DNA of 56,375 bases, taken from NCBI GenBank assembly GCA_021464525.1, contig JADRCO010000084.1, forward strand, positions 1-56,375. The letters are read 5' to 3'. The translations under genes were made by a program, and so were the position numbers. The notes beneath the pieces were generated by a model, which was not told where the DNA came from, did not search any database, and saw nothing but the letters and a program-made list of their open reading frames with translations. Positions 44,046 through 53,202 of the stretch are shown here, piece after piece. Every line of letters starts with the position of its first letter. The first letter of the stretch is position 1. The DNA comes from Rhizophagus sp. LPA8_4_AMF (Eukaryota > Glomeromycota > Glomeromycetes > Glomerales > Glomeraceae).

Positions 44046-44750
44046 AAATGATAATCAGAATATTTTCGTATTATCGAGAGTGAGAGAGAAGACAAGATAA
44101 AAAAGGGAAAGTTGGAAAGTTTTTTTTTTTTTTAATAAAAATATTCGGGTAGATGCCTTTTATAGATTTGTCAGTTGTAGTCAGTGTGTCATTTGGTTGA
44201 GCGCGTTGAGTATATTTACTTTGCTTATTTGCCGTATGAGACTTTTACGCGTAACTTTAAAATTTCTCTATAAAAGATGACTCAGATGACTCATATTATG
44301 ATATATTTTATACGAAACAATCTATATATAAAGTAACACAAACTCATCAAGCGTAACGCCAATTTATAAGGTGATGCAAATGACAATGAGTATTGTGATG
44401 TTAATATTGAAAGTTTATATAGTGAACATATTGTTATCTTACATTATCGTATTATTTATTATATACAGTATACGAAGAATTTTGTCAATCAATAAAAAGA
44501 AAAATGATGGTAGGAAATTTATTAATTATTGTACTTTATTTATGCACAAAAAAATTGGCACATACCAGAATTTTTTACTTCTAAGCAATGCAATCCATTT
44601 TTCTTTTCTGATTGACTGCACTTGATTATTGCACTGGCCGAAGGACGCTACTAAAATAAATAAACGTGGAAAGGAAAAAAGAAAAAGCGCCGCATTATTC
44701 TTTCATCTATTCACGTAAATATTGTAAGGTGAGGAATAAAGCTACAGCTA
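44046..44750. other. Intergenic, no gene seen
   Basis: AT-rich spacer. An 84-codon plus-strand frame at 44371-44625 is hydrophobic and compositionally biased, without family features. Confidence 0.4.
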
Positions 44751-45315
44751 AGGATGGCAAAAAACATGATTTAAAACATTTTTGGCGTTTTAAAACGTAT
44801 TTTAAAAATAATTTAAATCATTAAGCACTTTACTAGTCTTTACTACGTAATACAAATTTACAATAAAATTTAATTTATAATTTTTTAAGCACTTTATTCG
44901 TCATTTTCAAACTATCTTCGCTAATATTTTCTAATTATTAAGCATAATAAAACTTTATTTAATATAATCAAAAATAAGGTGGTCCTAAACTTTTTGCGCG
45001 GGAATGTATATTTCTAATCTAAAGTTTCAACGTGTATTAATACCAAGAATCCAAAGGTAAATCTGCAAAAAAATGCAAAGAAATATTAACAAAACATTAT
45101 TTAAGTAAATGCCACTTCACTAATCTTCTTTGGAATTCTTAAATTTTGATATAGCTGCGAAAGATAACTTATAATACGAAAAGTTGCTTAAAAATACAAA
45201 AAAGTTTGTTTATTCATTAACGCAATTTTACTATAATAATATGGCCGATCAATGTTTTAAAACAATAAAAAACTGATTTTAATTGTTTTAAAACATCTTG
45301 TTTTAAATCATTACC
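44751..45315. repeat. Probable MITE with ATGATTTAAAACA ends
   Basis: AAGGATGGCAAAAAAC plus ATGATTTAAAACA at the left is mirrored at the right (minus strand AAGGTA then ATGATTTAAAACA). TTTTAAAAC words repeat inside both ends. The layout is hAT-like. Boundaries are approximate and no target duplication was found. Confidence 0.4.
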
Positions 45316-45687
45316 TTATTTCATAAGTTGTAGTTTTATTGATAAAGTGAAATGAAAATAAAAATTAGAGATAATGTAAGTTTTACTGATCCAGTGCAGG
45401 CCTACAAAAAAAAGCCACTTTAGTGGCTTCAAATATATTTATAATCTTTTGTATCTTTTTTGAAACATATGTTAAATACGCAAAAATATTCAACTTTGAA
45501 TTTTTTTTAACGTATAAATAAAAATTTATACGACATGTTTTCATTTAAATTGTAATTATGTATTAATTTGACAATAATGACTTAAAATAATGAAATTCAT
45601 AATGTATCAATCTTTATAAAAATCAATTTCCAATAATTTATGAATACCAATTATCAATCAAATAAAGGGTTTATTATCTATGTAAAT
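45316..45687. other. Intergenic with short hairpin at 45407-45424
   Basis: AAGCCACTTTAGTGGCTT can form a 7-bp stem with a TTTA loop. A similar one (TGCTACTAAAGTAGCA) lies near 46646. No gene. Confidence 0.4.
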
Positions 45688-45929
45688 CAGTGACACAAAT
45701 GACATTAATGGCATGTCACGTATCATTAATTCATTATTATGTCATTTCAAAGAGTAAATGACAAGCGAATTTGTCATTTGAAGTCATGTGATTATAATGC
45801 TGGCCAGAATTATCTGTAATTCTGACTTAATAATTTTGGCCTGCATTAACTTCACACAATAGCCTTATGTTGCTTTAACTATAGAATGACTTGAAATTGA
45901 TCAAATGACAATGTCATTTGACATCACTG
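45688..45929. mobile_element. MITE with CAGTGA ends and AAT flanks
   Basis: The element begins CAGTGACACAAATGACA and ends (minus strand) CAGTGATGTCAAATGACA. TGTCATTT/AAATGACA words are repeated inside both arms. It is flanked by AAT on both sides (45685-45687, 45930-45932), consistent with a 3-bp target duplication. 242 bp, non-coding. Confidence 0.65.
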
Positions 45930-47087
45930 AATTTATTGTAAATTACACGTGTAAGTTTATAAATAAGCGAAATTTTCATAGAACTATTATATACAGGGGT
46001 AGGGTACACAGATGCGTCGCCATCATAGTGGAGTAAAGTTTGTACAATTTAAGATTTTTTCGTCCATAGTTAGGTCATCAAGATTGCGTATTTTTTATCA
46101 AAATTTTTATATCTAAAAATTAGTTTGCGTATTTTTGACCTATAATATATTACTGTACTGTAATATTTAGTATTAATTGAAGGAAATTTCTAAGAGTTGA
46201 AAAGTGAAATTTTGACTATTTTGAAAAATATTATCGAATAAATGGTAAAATAGTATAAATCTTATTTTTTCGCATTAGTATTTGGTTTTTATAAATAATA
46301 ATAATATATATGAACTTAATGTTTGAAATTTTATTTGCGTATTTTTGCAAGATTTTCAATATCAGGTGTCAATTATGCGTATTATTCTCTCATAGTAAAA
46401 AAATTTTTCGCACCTGATCTCTATATATATATTTCTGGGTCCTGTACTATGTTTATAAATAAGGCAATAATTATCAAACTAACATTCATAATCATGAGAA
46501 GTTTATTTTAATTTTGATAATTAAACTAGAATATCATTAATTTCTCTTTTCTCTTCAATTTTTATACAGTATATTGAATCTATGTGTGTTTGGGTTGCCT
46601 TATAAAGTAAATTATTGTTTAATTCCTTGTATTAAATATTAATTTGTGCTACTAAAGTAGCATGCCACAAGAATGAATTTTTCACACCAAAGTTTATTAA
46701 TTAACAAACAAGAGAATAGAGATTTTTTACATTTTATATTGTTATTCATATCATTTAAATCTTGAAAAATATCACTCTTTAATTTTTTAATTTCGGGCAT
46801 TTTTTTTAAAAGGAACGAAAATTGGATTTCTGTTTTTTATTAATTATTAGTGAAGATTACAGTGCCGATTAAATTTATTGGGAATAGCTTGACAATCATT
46901 AGTGGCGCTATTTCTGCAATAATAATTTAATTAATAGTTTGAATATGACGTTTAAAGACTCTTTTTAGGCAATCGGAAATCCACATGACAGTAAATTTTT
47001 TCACCGTACTACGGCGTACAATCCAATTTATTATTTAATCATTCACATTAAACTCGTGTTAAAAAAAAATCATTTTTTTTTTCAGAA
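45930..47087. other. Intergenic upstream of BTB-SPRY copy 6
   Basis: AT-rich spacer with repeated TTTGCGTATTTTTG-like words (46085-46345), possibly an old repeat. At 46861 CAGTGCCGATTAAATTTA resembles the CAGTGCCGATC end of element R (53191). No clear TATA box could be assigned for copy 6. Confidence 0.4.
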
Positions 47088-48470
47088 ATGACGAAAGGAT
47101 ATTCATTAGAAAAAGATTTAAGTTTGTTAATAAATAACCCCAAATATAGTGATCTAGAAATTTTATGTGAAGATGGAAAGAAATTATATAGTTGTAGAGC
47201 AATTTTGGCTGCAAGATCCGAATTATTTGACAGTTTACTTTATAATGGAATGAAAGAAAGTTATGAAAATAAAATTTCTTTTCCAAAGATTAATTCCTCT
47301 GGAATGAAAATTATATTGGAATATATTTATACGGGATTAATTAAAAAAGAATCTTTAACTAAAGATAATATAATTGAAGCATTTTATGCTGCAGATTTTT
47401 TTCAATTAACAGATCTTCAAGATAATATTGTAAGAGTTGTTAATAATACACTGAAATCAGAAAATTATTCCCCGGAACTATTATCAAAGATTGTAGAAAT
47501 AATGCCATTTATAGAAGATAATATTCTTCAAAATTTATTGGTCGAAAAAGTAGCAACTATTCCTTTAAATACAATTGAGTTTGATCGATTATCTATCGCC
47601 GGACTTTATTGTCTTTTATCATGTACACATAAAAAAGCAAAGTCCTTTGCAACTCCTGAATATGAAGTTTTTCGATATAGTGCTATTTTAGCAGCAAAAC
47701 AAGTTTCTAATGATGCTTTTAAAACTCTTATGAAATGTTTGCCAACTTTAGAACAGATAAAGAATTCAATCCAAGTAGAAAATGAACCTCTTAACGATCA
47801 CCATAAAGTTACTAAAGAATTAGAACCTTTAATTAAATTCATTGATTTTAATCAAATTAAAGGAAAAATTTTGACCGATATTATCGAGCCATTAGGAATT
47901 ATCCCAGCTAAGACAATATTAGATGCTTATCGACAAAAAACAAGATCACATAATACGGATTTTAATGGAGTTCGAGGAACACAGTTTTGGGATGAGTTAG
48001 GATGTGGACCAAAACTTATTATTGAGGAAAATGGTAAAGTTGTAAGTGCATTAAACGATTGTCGTTCACATCAAGGTGTTAGAGCTAAAATTTTAATTGA
48101 TAGTAAAGGTATTTTTGAATGGGATTTTATAATTGAGAAAGTTTGTAAATGGTTTTGGGTTGGAGTATGTGCATCAGGAAGTTTTAATAATGATGAACCT
48201 ATTGGATGGGCATTGAGTTCTGAAGGTCGTTACTATAATTCTGGAAATTATTTAGAAGATTATTGTCCTTCATTGGATGATGGAACAAGAATTACTGTTC
48301 ATTTAGATATGAATAAAAAAACTTGCGCTTTCACAGTCAATGGTATAAGATATCCTGAAGTATCAAATTGTAATAATAATTTACCATCAAAGTTTTATCC
48401 TGTAGCATCGTTATGTTATCCTGGTCGTTTTCGAATTCAATCCCATCAAAAGTTAGATGTAATAATTTAA
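47088..48470 (+). CDS. BTB - BACK-like - SPRY protein 6
   Basis: Intronless, 460 aa, start MTKGYSLEKDLSLLINN. BTB about 17-115 (YSDLEILCEDGKKLYSC, RAILAARSELFDSLLYNG, ILEYIYTGLIKKESLT). BACK-like region about 125-290 (SPELLSKIVEIMPFIED, LEPLIKFIDFNQIKGKI). SPRY about 305-455: GIFEWDFIIEKVCKWFWVGVC, PIGWALSSEGRYYNSG, ITVHLDMNKKTCAFTVNG, LPSKFYPVASLCYPGRFRIQ. The SPRY loop after WVGVC is about seven residues shorter than in copy 5 and has a different charge, and the usual WVLGSNG is WALSSEG. Complete and in frame, hence probably functional. Expected CUL3-type receptor. Confidence 0.87.
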   Translation: MTKGYSLEKDLSLLINNPKYSDLEILCEDGKKLYSCRAILAARSELFDSLLYNGMKESYENKISFPKINSSGMKIILEYIYTGLIKKESLTKDNIIEAFYAADFFQLTDLQDNIVRVVNNTLKSENYSPELLSKIVEIMPFIEDNILQNLLVEKVATIPLNTIEFDRLSIAGLYCLLSCTHKKAKSFATPEYEVFRYSAILAAKQVSNDAFKTLMKCLPTLEQIKNSIQVENEPLNDHHKVTKELEPLIKFIDFNQIKGKILTDIIEPLGIIPAKTILDAYRQKTRSHNTDFNGVRGTQFWDELGCGPKLIIEENGKVVSALNDCRSHQGVRAKILIDSKGIFEWDFIIEKVCKWFWVGVCASGSFNNDEPIGWALSSEGRYYNSGNYLEDYCPSLDDGTRITVHLDMNKKTCAFTVNGIRYPEVSNCNNNLPSKFYPVASLCYPGRFRIQSHQKLDVII

Positions 48471-49644
48471 AAAAAAAGATTTGGTTATTTGTTGTGACTA
48501 ATCACAACTATCGGTTCAGTTTAAAGATAGCTACTTGTTTTAATACCAAAAACTTTATATGACATTACATTCGGTTTATAATTAAATAATTAAGGAATCC
48601 TTTATAATATATTAAATACATAATCATAATTTTTCGTATATCATGCGATTTTGATGTGAAGCAAATTATCAAAAGCACGATTCTTATTAGAGAACTTGCA
48701 GTATTTACAGTATAGTATATTGTAAATGCATTCAAGCATAGATGTGATATATGTTCTCGTTCCAGTTATACTAATGACAGAATTTGTAAAGTGAAAAAAA
48801 TGTATTCAAGAGTAATATGAATATCTCTTGCCTCTTCAGTTGTATGAAATTAGAAAAATGTAAAGGACCAAATACATTAATTGTTATGATTTTATTTATC
48901 TGAATAAATTTTTAAAAATTCAAATATCATATACAATATGTTCTTTGACGCAACTTTTTTTCTATCTTAGTATTTCTACAATTTTTCATGAAATTCTATT
49001 ATAAATTTACTTAAATCTAAATTTAAATTCTTATATGTAAAGAAAAAAATAATAATTCATAGCTTATTATTATAAACCTAGTTTTCAGAGATAGTTTTCT
49101 TTACTTCTACTAGTAATAAAGAGAACAAAAGCGAAAATACTATTTACAAAAAGATTATGATTGTGGCCAATATGAAAATAGAATCTAATTTTTCGAAAAT
49201 TTAGTTCTTAAACTTTTTCTTCATGGAGGCACCAAATAAATGCTTTATTTGCATTACCTATTTACAAAGCTAATGCAATGCAAAAGATAGTACGCAATAT
49301 TAATTACTAATTAACTGCTATATAAGAACGTGTTCAGCGAAAAAATTTTATAATATTTCTGATTAATTTTCGCTCTAAGCTAAAGTGACCTTCGCTCTAA
49401 GCTGCCATAATAAGAATTATTTAGAAATTACGAATTAGAAAATTGAAAGAAGAAGCGTTGACAAAACATCATCTAGATTCCTTTTGAGCAGAAAATTCAG
49501 AGTTGAAAGACACTATATCAAAATTGTTTTTGCCTTCACCTTTACACGACGCCGACACAAAGTGTAGAAGTGACAAGAAGCTTAAAAATTTACGTGATCG
49601 AGCCGTCGAGGAAACTTCTCTCCATCGGTTGGGAGAATTTAAAT
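48471..49644. other. Intergenic, partly retroelement-derived at its right end
   Basis: AT-rich spacer. Minus-strand frame 49469-49651 continues from the retroelement fragment below, but in another frame and without a recognisable domain. It is probably more of the same decayed element. Confidence 0.4.
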
Positions 49645-49989
49645 TTACCATATTCTGACTGACCCTATAAAAAGAGCTCCTATTGTTACGTTATCTGTTA
49701 TTATAAATTTATACCATAAATTCATGTGTGCCCAATTTTGATGAAAAGCATTTACTGCCTCCGCTCGTGTCCAAGAGTAGTACCTTGTCAGTTGAGTGTT
49801 ATGTCGATTTGCAAAGAGATCTATATGATGTGGTCCCCACATTTGATCGAACATTCCCAGTTTGTCTTTAACTTCCAATCGTATCTGTCTATCTTCATTC
49901 GAGAAGCTCGATCCGCCATTGAATTTTGAATTCCTGGAAAGTGTTCGACTTATGAATATTCCGGTCCAGACAAACCGTCCATAATTCAA
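49645..49989 (-). pseudogene. DIRS/Ngaro-like retroelement fragment (RNase H end of polyprotein)
   Basis: A 114-codon open stretch contains MWGPHHIDLFANRHNTQL, then YYSW, then AEAVNAFHQNW. This matches the characteristic DxFA-xxxN-xxLPRFxSW ... EAVDAFxQDW block of the RNase H/RT C-terminus in DIRS-type tyrosine-recombinase retroelements. Upstream and downstream partners (RT core, recombinase) are missing or frameshifted, and a stop follows soon after. It is a fossil inside the BTB-SPRY cluster. Confidence 0.6.
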
Positions 49990-50400
49990 ATAAAATCTAT
50001 TGTAACTTAATATTCAATAATTGTCATTTTATAAAAGATTATTTTATTCTAGCAATTTTAATTTCATCAAGTACCTCAGGTCGCGTCATTTTAAGGATTT
50101 AAGATATCCAAATAATTACTTTATACCAAACATTATTAATTTTTTTAAGATAAATAAAATAAGACGGAATAAAACAATAATTTTTTGATTACATTATATA
50201 ACAAACTTTTCAAATTAAAATGTTACAACTTACTTTACAGCAAAAACTTTAATAATACATTTGTACAGTAATCGACATCACTATTTCTATATCACTATAT
50301 ATACTATATTTACGTGAATCAGAAAAGCCAAAAAATAGACTTAATGATTCAGCTAATCGAATAATTATTACACAGCGCTCAATATACTATAAATCAAAAA
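49990..50400. other. Intergenic, no gene seen
   Basis: AT-rich spacer downstream of BTB-SPRY copy 7 and upstream of the retroelement fragment. Confidence 0.45.
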
Positions 50401-51804
50401 TCAAACTTTTCTATAAGATTGAATCCGAAAGCGACCAGGATATATTAATCCTGCCATTGGATAAAGCTTTGATGGTAAATTATTCCACGTAGATACTTCA
50501 GGATACCTTACACCATTGACTGTAAAAGCGCAAGTTCTTTTATTCATATCTAAATGAACAGTAAGTTTCGTTCCTTCTCCAAACGGAAGACAATAACGAA
50601 TTTCTTTACGAGAATTCCAACATAAACCATTAGAACCTAGTACCCATCCAGTAGTTTGATACCCTGCGAAGGCTAGGTAATTAAAATTTTCTGGCGCACA
50701 AACTCCAATCCAAGCATATTCACACAATTTTTCAATAATAATATCCCATTCAAAAATACCTTGATTTTCTATTGCTAAATTAGCTTTAATACATGTTTGG
50801 AGATTACAACTACTTTTTGCACTAACAAGTTTTCCATTTTCCTCAATAATAAGGCTTGAATCACATGACTCATCCCAAGTGTAATTAGACTCATTAATGT
50901 GTACTCCTCGAATTCCGTTTAAATCCGTCTTGTGTGATCTTACTTTTTGTCGATAAGCATCTAGTATTATTTTAGGCGAGACGATTTCTAATGGTTCAAT
51001 AATATCAGTCAAAATGTTTCCTTTAATTTGATTAAAATTAATATATTTAACTAAAGGTTCCAATTCTTTAGTAATTTTTTGATTATCGGTGATAAATTTA
51101 TTTTCTGTTTGGAATAAATTCTCCACCCGCTCCAATGTTGGTAACCGCTCCATAATAGTTATAAAAGCATCGTTAGAAACTTGTTTTGCTGCTAAAATAG
51201 CACTATATCGAAAAACTTCGTATTCTGGAGTTACAAAGGGGTTTTCTTTTTCATGTGTATATGATAAAAGATATTGAAGTCCTGCAATAGATAATCGACC
51301 AAATTCAATAGTATTTAATGGAATAGTTGCTACCGTTTCAATCAATAAATCAAGGAGTTCATTGTCTTCCGCTAATGGCATCATTCCCGCAATTTTAGAT
51401 AATAATTCCGGAAAATAATTTTCTGTTTCGAAAGTATTATTAACAATTTTTACAATATATTTTTGAAGATCTGTTAATTGAAGATAATCTGCAGCGTAAA
51501 ACACTTCAATTATATTTATATCTTCTGTTAAAGTTTTTTCTTTGATTGATCCCGTATAAATAAATTCTAATACAATTTCCATTACAGAAGAGTTAATTTT
51601 TGGAAAAGAAATTCGATTTTCATAGGTTTCTTTCATCCCATTATAAAGTAATCTGTCAAACACTTCAGACCTCGCGGCCAAAATTGCTCTACAACCATAT
51701 AGTTTCTTTTCATCTTCGCATAAAATTTCTATATCACTATATTTTGGGTTATTTATTAAAAATCTTAAATCTTGTTCTAATGGACATCCACAACCTTTCG
51801 TCAT
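50401..51804 (-). CDS. BTB - BACK-like - SPRY protein 7
   Basis: Intronless, 467 aa, start MTKGCGCPLEQDLRFLINN; the N-terminus carries a CGC insertion relative to its paralogues. BTB about 20-118 (YSDIEILCEDEKKLYGC, RAILAARSEVFDRLLYNG, ILEFIYTGSIKEKTLT). BACK-like about 125-290 (FPELLSKIAGMMPLAED, LEPLVKYINFNQIKGNI). SPRY about 305-463 (GIFEWDIIIEKLCEYAWIGVC, TGWVLGSNGLCWNS, LTVHLDMNKRTCAFTVNG, LPSKLYPMAGLIYPGRFRIQ). The variable loops (EIRYCLPFGEGTK, APENFNYLAFAGYQT) differ from those of copies 4-6. The TATA box is at 51864-51873. Expected ubiquitin-ligase receptor (family inference). Confidence 0.87.
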   Translation of the reverse strand: MTKGCGCPLEQDLRFLINNPKYSDIEILCEDEKKLYGCRAILAARSEVFDRLLYNGMKETYENRISFPKINSSVMEIVLEFIYTGSIKEKTLTEDINIIEVFYAADYLQLTDLQKYIVKIVNNTFETENYFPELLSKIAGMMPLAEDNELLDLLIETVATIPLNTIEFGRLSIAGLQYLLSYTHEKENPFVTPEYEVFRYSAILAAKQVSNDAFITIMERLPTLERVENLFQTENKFITDNQKITKELEPLVKYINFNQIKGNILTDIIEPLEIVSPKIILDAYRQKVRSHKTDLNGIRGVHINESNYTWDESCDSSLIIEENGKLVSAKSSCNLQTCIKANLAIENQGIFEWDIIIEKLCEYAWIGVCAPENFNYLAFAGYQTTGWVLGSNGLCWNSRKEIRYCLPFGEGTKLTVHLDMNKRTCAFTVNGVRYPEVSTWNNLPSKLYPMAGLIYPGRFRIQSYRKV

Positions 51805-51863
51805 TTCTGGGAATAAAAAAAAAAATTATTTTTTTTTATTGGATTCCAATTCGAGAGATCGGG

Positions 51864-51873
51864 TATTTATATA
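51864..51873 (-). promoter_or_regulatory. TATA box of BTB-SPRY 7
   Basis: TATATAAATA on the minus strand, 60 bp upstream of the ATG, the same distance as in copy 2. It leaves a leader of only about 30 nt, so no 5' UTR intron fits. Confidence 0.5.
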
Positions 51874-52175
51874 ATTTGGTTTGTACACTGTAGTACCGTG
51901 TGTATGACGGCGATCTTAATCAATATTCAATAATCCCTGTCTATCTTCCAACTTTTTTTGGCCAGGATCATAATAGAATAATAGAACCAAAATGTTTAAA
52001 TTCGAAGAATGTTTATTTCGGTAAGTTTATTTAAACAAATAAATTTCATTAATTAATAAATATTACACAGTATTTTGAGATTATCGGTTATAAAATTTAT
52101 TTCTATGGTAAGTTATAAGTTATTTATTCAATTCTATTATATTTTTGTAAAATATTGACATATAATTTAAGCTAA

Positions 52176-52320
52176 GGGCAGTGACATATATTACGTAATA
52201 TCCATTTACTATAAGCTCATACCCCATGTAATATGTAAAAATCTTACGTTACACTTATATGTTATATGACCTTCAAATACCCCCACCCCCTAAAATATTA
52301 CGTAATAAATGTCACTGCCC
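52176..52320. mobile_element. PIF/Harbinger-like MITE, 145 bp, TAA flanks
   Basis: GGGCAGTGACATATATTACG at the left is mirrored at the right by GGGCAGTGACATTTATTACG (minus strand), giving about 27 bp of near-perfect inverted repeat. TAA lies on both sides (52173-52175, 52321-52323). A 3-bp TAA/TTA target duplication and GGG-starting ends are the usual marks of PIF/Harbinger elements. No coding capacity. Confidence 0.75.
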
Positions 52321-52323
52321 TAA

Positions 52324-52441
52324 CTAAATTCATATTCATTTTAAGGTTGGCAATCGTTTCGTAAGAACATCAAATTTTAAATACAAACATTAGAAACTTG
52401 TTTTACTGCTAGAGTAGCATAATCTAAGGTTACGAAGTAGT
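52324..52441 (-). pseudogene. Short BTB-SPRY gene relic
   Basis: On the minus strand, TAGCAGTAAAACAAGTTTCT and then TTCTTACGAAACGATTGCC match the codons for the family's ILAAKQVSN and LTKRLPTLE segments of the BACK-like region (compare 40676-40750). Frameshifts and a TAA follow. About 120 bp survive. The right end of the MITE at 52176-52320 abuts it, so the insertion may have cut the relic or landed beside it. Confidence 0.6.
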
Positions 52442-52652
52442 ATTAATAATAAAAAATCGTTCGAATCAACTTGCCATATTATGAAGAATGAAAACATATT
52501 TTATCATTGCTTTAACAGATGTTCCCTTTCTTCTGATAATAGCTTTGTTGCCCCATTGCTAGCGTTATTAAACAATATAAAGCAAATTATTCTGTCTTTA
52601 TAAAACTTCGCAATGATCGATAATCTTTAATTTATATGCAAGAAAAAAGCCA

Positions 52653-53202
52653 ATCTGGCACTATCGCGAAATTTGATGATTGCACAATGTAAACTCTCTT
52701 TTTATCATAACAAATATGCAGCTTTTTTGCTTATTCTATTTTCTTATGATTTTCTGCATTTTATGGCATATAAATAAGTTTTAATAAGTTTAGTGCATAC
52801 CAATCATGCAAAAAACGCAAAATAAAGCCATATTTGACACGCGTACAATGTATTTACAATAAATAGTTTACATGCAATTTTTTTAGTTTATTCTTTTTCC
52901 TTGAGTTTTTTTACATATACTGTATAGCACTGCCTAAGGTACCCCGGGTCTGTATCAATTTCTACGATTTAAAAATTGAATTATACCCGGGGATATCTTG
53001 TATGGAATATGGAAAAATTGACTAGAATTAGCCGAATTTCTGCCAAAATTAACCACATATCATACCCGGGTATATTACTATACCTTAGGCAGTGCTATAC
53101 GGTATGACCCGTTTTTTACAAAATACAGTATAAATAAGTTTAGTGTGTGTATTTTTTAAATTTCACCCTGATTTTAATATTGTATGACAACAGTGCCGAT
53201 CC
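52653..53202. repeat. Dispersed inverted-repeat element R, copy 2, with nested insertion
   Basis: The ends are TCTGGCACTATCGCG (left) and AGTGCCGATCC (right). The interior, read on the minus strand, follows the 13990-14372 element block by block: ACATTGTACGCG, TCAAATATGGC, AATAGAATAAGCAAAAAA, CAAATTTCGCGAT. A 183-bp MITE interrupts it at 52920-53102. Without the insert this copy is about 365 bp, like copy 1. Confidence 0.65.
52920..53102. mobile_element. TA-flanked MITE nested in element R
   Basis: The terminal inverted repeats are about 20 bp: GTATAGCACTGCCTAAGGTA at the left and the same read from the right. TA lies at each side (52918-52919, 53103-53104). The uninterrupted copy of element R at 14 kb has a site ACATATATGGTATGA where this copy has ACATATA-insert-TATGA, supporting the boundaries. 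An internal TACCCGGG word occurs in both arms. Non-coding; Tc1/mariner-like by its TA target. Confidence 0.75.

Noticed and set aside
47070..47092. TTTTTTCAG just before the ATG of BTB-SPRY 6 (similar before copies 5 and 7), looking like a 5' UTR intron acceptor
   Set aside because: In copy 7 the TATA box is only 60 bp before the ATG, leaving no room for an intron, and copies 1, 2 and 4 lack the AG.
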